NCBI GenBank assembly: GCA_023473845.1
Contig: JAMCYA010000009.1
Span: forward strand, 1 to 6,179
DNA from: Patescibacteria group bacterium
Lineage (GTDB): Bacteria > Patescibacteriota > Doudnabacteria > UBA920
Direction: 5' to 3'
DNA: 6,179 nt
In this document: positions 5,361 to 6,179 of the stretch, piece after piece
How the letters are laid out: every line of letters begins with the position of its first letter
How positions within the stretch are numbered: position 1 is the stretch's first letter
The notes under the pieces: generated by a model
What the model was told of the DNA's origin: nothing
The model's database searches: none
The model's input: the letters and a program-made list of their open reading frames with translations, nothing else
Program-made: the position numbers and the translations under genes

Positions 5361-5361
5361 A

Positions 5362-6179
5362 ATGATGATAGCACAGACGCTGTACTGGTATTTGGGCATG
5401 CGCGGCTTGGCGAATTTTGCCATGTCCTTGCACTTTGCAATCTACACCACGTTTTTGCTTTCAAGGGGATTGAATCTTTTTGAAGCCAACTTGGTCAACC
5501 TGGTTTTTTACGCCACGCTTTTCGTGTTTGAACTTCCCACCGGGGCGTTTGCGGACGTGTTCGGCCGCAAAACCTCCGTGGTGATTTCCGGCGTGTTCAA
5601 TACGGCCGGCACGCTGACTTATTTTTTTGCCAAAAGTTTTTGGGGCTTTGCGGCTGCGGAAGGCCTGCTGGCAGTCGGCAGTACTTTTTTGAGCGGCGCT
5701 TTTGCCGCCTGGGCCGTGGACCGGATGAGGCATTTTGGCCATGACGGCAACACCAAAAACCTGTTTATTAAAGAGCAGCAGGTGGTGGTGGGCGTGTCGA
5801 TTGCAGGCGGCCTTTTGGGCAGCCTGATTGCCACTAAAAGCCTGAGCCTAACCTGGTTGGTCAGTTCCGCCGTGTTTCTGTTTTGGACAGCGCTGGCCTT
5901 TTTGGGTCTGAGGGAAGAATATTTTAAAAAGCAAAAACTTTCTTTCCGCGCGGGTTTTGCGGCACTCAAGCAAACTACCCGCTCCAGCATTGAGTTCGGC
6001 ATAAGGCACCGGACCGTCCGGTTTATTTTGCTGATCGGCGGTTTGCAGTATTTGTGCCTCATGCCCGGCAATATGCAGTGGCAGCCGTGGTTCGGGCAGT
6101 TTTTTCACAGCGTCAGTTCCAACGGCTGGCTGTGGGTGGGTATGTCAGTCGTTATCCTGGCGGGTTCCAGCGCGGCCAA
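5362..6179 (+). CDS. Major facilitator superfamily (MFS) transporter, 3'-truncated
   Basis: The frame is open from 5362 to the right edge (272 codons seen) with no stop; MFS proteins usually have about 400 residues and 12 membrane helices. The visible part contains about eight hydrophobic segments. The signature motif A of the superfamily appears between helices 2 and 3 as GAFADVFGRK (residues 61-70), preceded by ELPT. SGAFAAWAVDR (111-121) near helix 4 resembles a group of DHA1-like drug or sugar permeases. It should be a proton- or ion-coupled single-polypeptide transporter or exporter in the cytoplasmic membrane; the substrate is not deducible. The start was chosen from AGGAAGGTGG just upstream. 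An in-frame ATG at 5317 would add 15 hydrophilic residues (MQNREAATAAQQEGG). The gene has its own promoter and a long leader with hairpins, suggesting regulated expression. Confidence 0.92.
   Translation, partial: MMIAQTLYWYLGMRGLANFAMSLHFAIYTTFLLSRGLNLFEANLVNLVFYATLFVFELPTGAFADVFGRKTSVVISGVFNTAGTLTYFFAKSFWGFAAAEGLLAVGSTFLSGAFAAWAVDRMRHFGHDGNTKNLFIKEQQVVVGVSIAGGLLGSLIATKSLSLTWLVSSAVFLFWTALAFLGLREEYFKKQKLSFRAGFAALKQTTRSSIEFGIRHRTVRFILLIGGLQYLCLMPGNMQWQPWFGQFFHSVSSNGWLWVGMSVVILAGSSAA

Noticed and set aside
5265..5483. Plus-strand open frame from a TTG, overlapping the transporter start
   Set aside because: It reads through a terminator hairpin and then overlaps the MFS gene out of frame with no domain and no ribosome-binding site. 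Only its upstream part (before 5276) was kept, as a possible relic.
5619..6071. 150-residue minus-strand open frame at the right end
   Set aside because: The plus strand here encodes a clear MFS transporter with motif A and membrane helices, so the minus frame is its shadow.

Overview
The window looks like a piece of a chromosome from an uncultivated Candidate Phyla Radiation (Patescibacteria) bacterium, probably from the Parcubacteria side. This is an inference. It rests mainly on the first gene, whose tail (hydrophobic segment, one carboxypeptidase-regulatory-like domain, a second membrane block, a degenerate second domain) is a build I associate with large CPR surface proteins. TGA is used as an ordinary stop and Trp is encoded by TGG, so the recoded Gracilibacteria/Absconditabacteria are unlikely.

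Layout. Positions 1-61 are an exact copy of 2410-2470. Next comes a plus-strand gene, truncated at its 5' end, for a cysteine-rich repeat protein anchored in the membrane (to 1775). A bidirectional terminator (1795-1837) separates it from a convergent minus-strand gene for a small DedA/VTT-like membrane protein (1855-2442). A compact divergent promoter region (about 2443-2500) leads right into a membrane-anchored metallophosphoesterase of the YkuE/YaeI type (2486-3667), which ends at an intrinsic terminator. The -35 box of the next promoter lies inside that terminator hairpin. The next gene (3786-5051) encodes a two-membrane-segment protein of no family I recognise and ends at a third terminator. 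The 310-base gap that follows is not empty. It holds a near-consensus promoter, a 26-codon open frame starting at the predicted +1, two hairpins and a terminator-like hairpin, all ahead of a major facilitator superfamily transporter gene (5362 to the right edge, truncated).

Every complete or truncated gene encodes a membrane or surface protein, but each is a separate transcription unit with its own promoter and/or terminator. I see no operon and no evidence that the genes form one pathway. The unusual points are the cysteine array with its fixed C-x8-C spacing, the two exact DNA repeats (61 bp and 27 bp) that link the first gene to the region around 2410-2551, the terminator/promoter overlap at 3678-3714, and the attenuator-like leader of the transporter. 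No tRNA, rRNA, CRISPR array or insertion sequence was seen.
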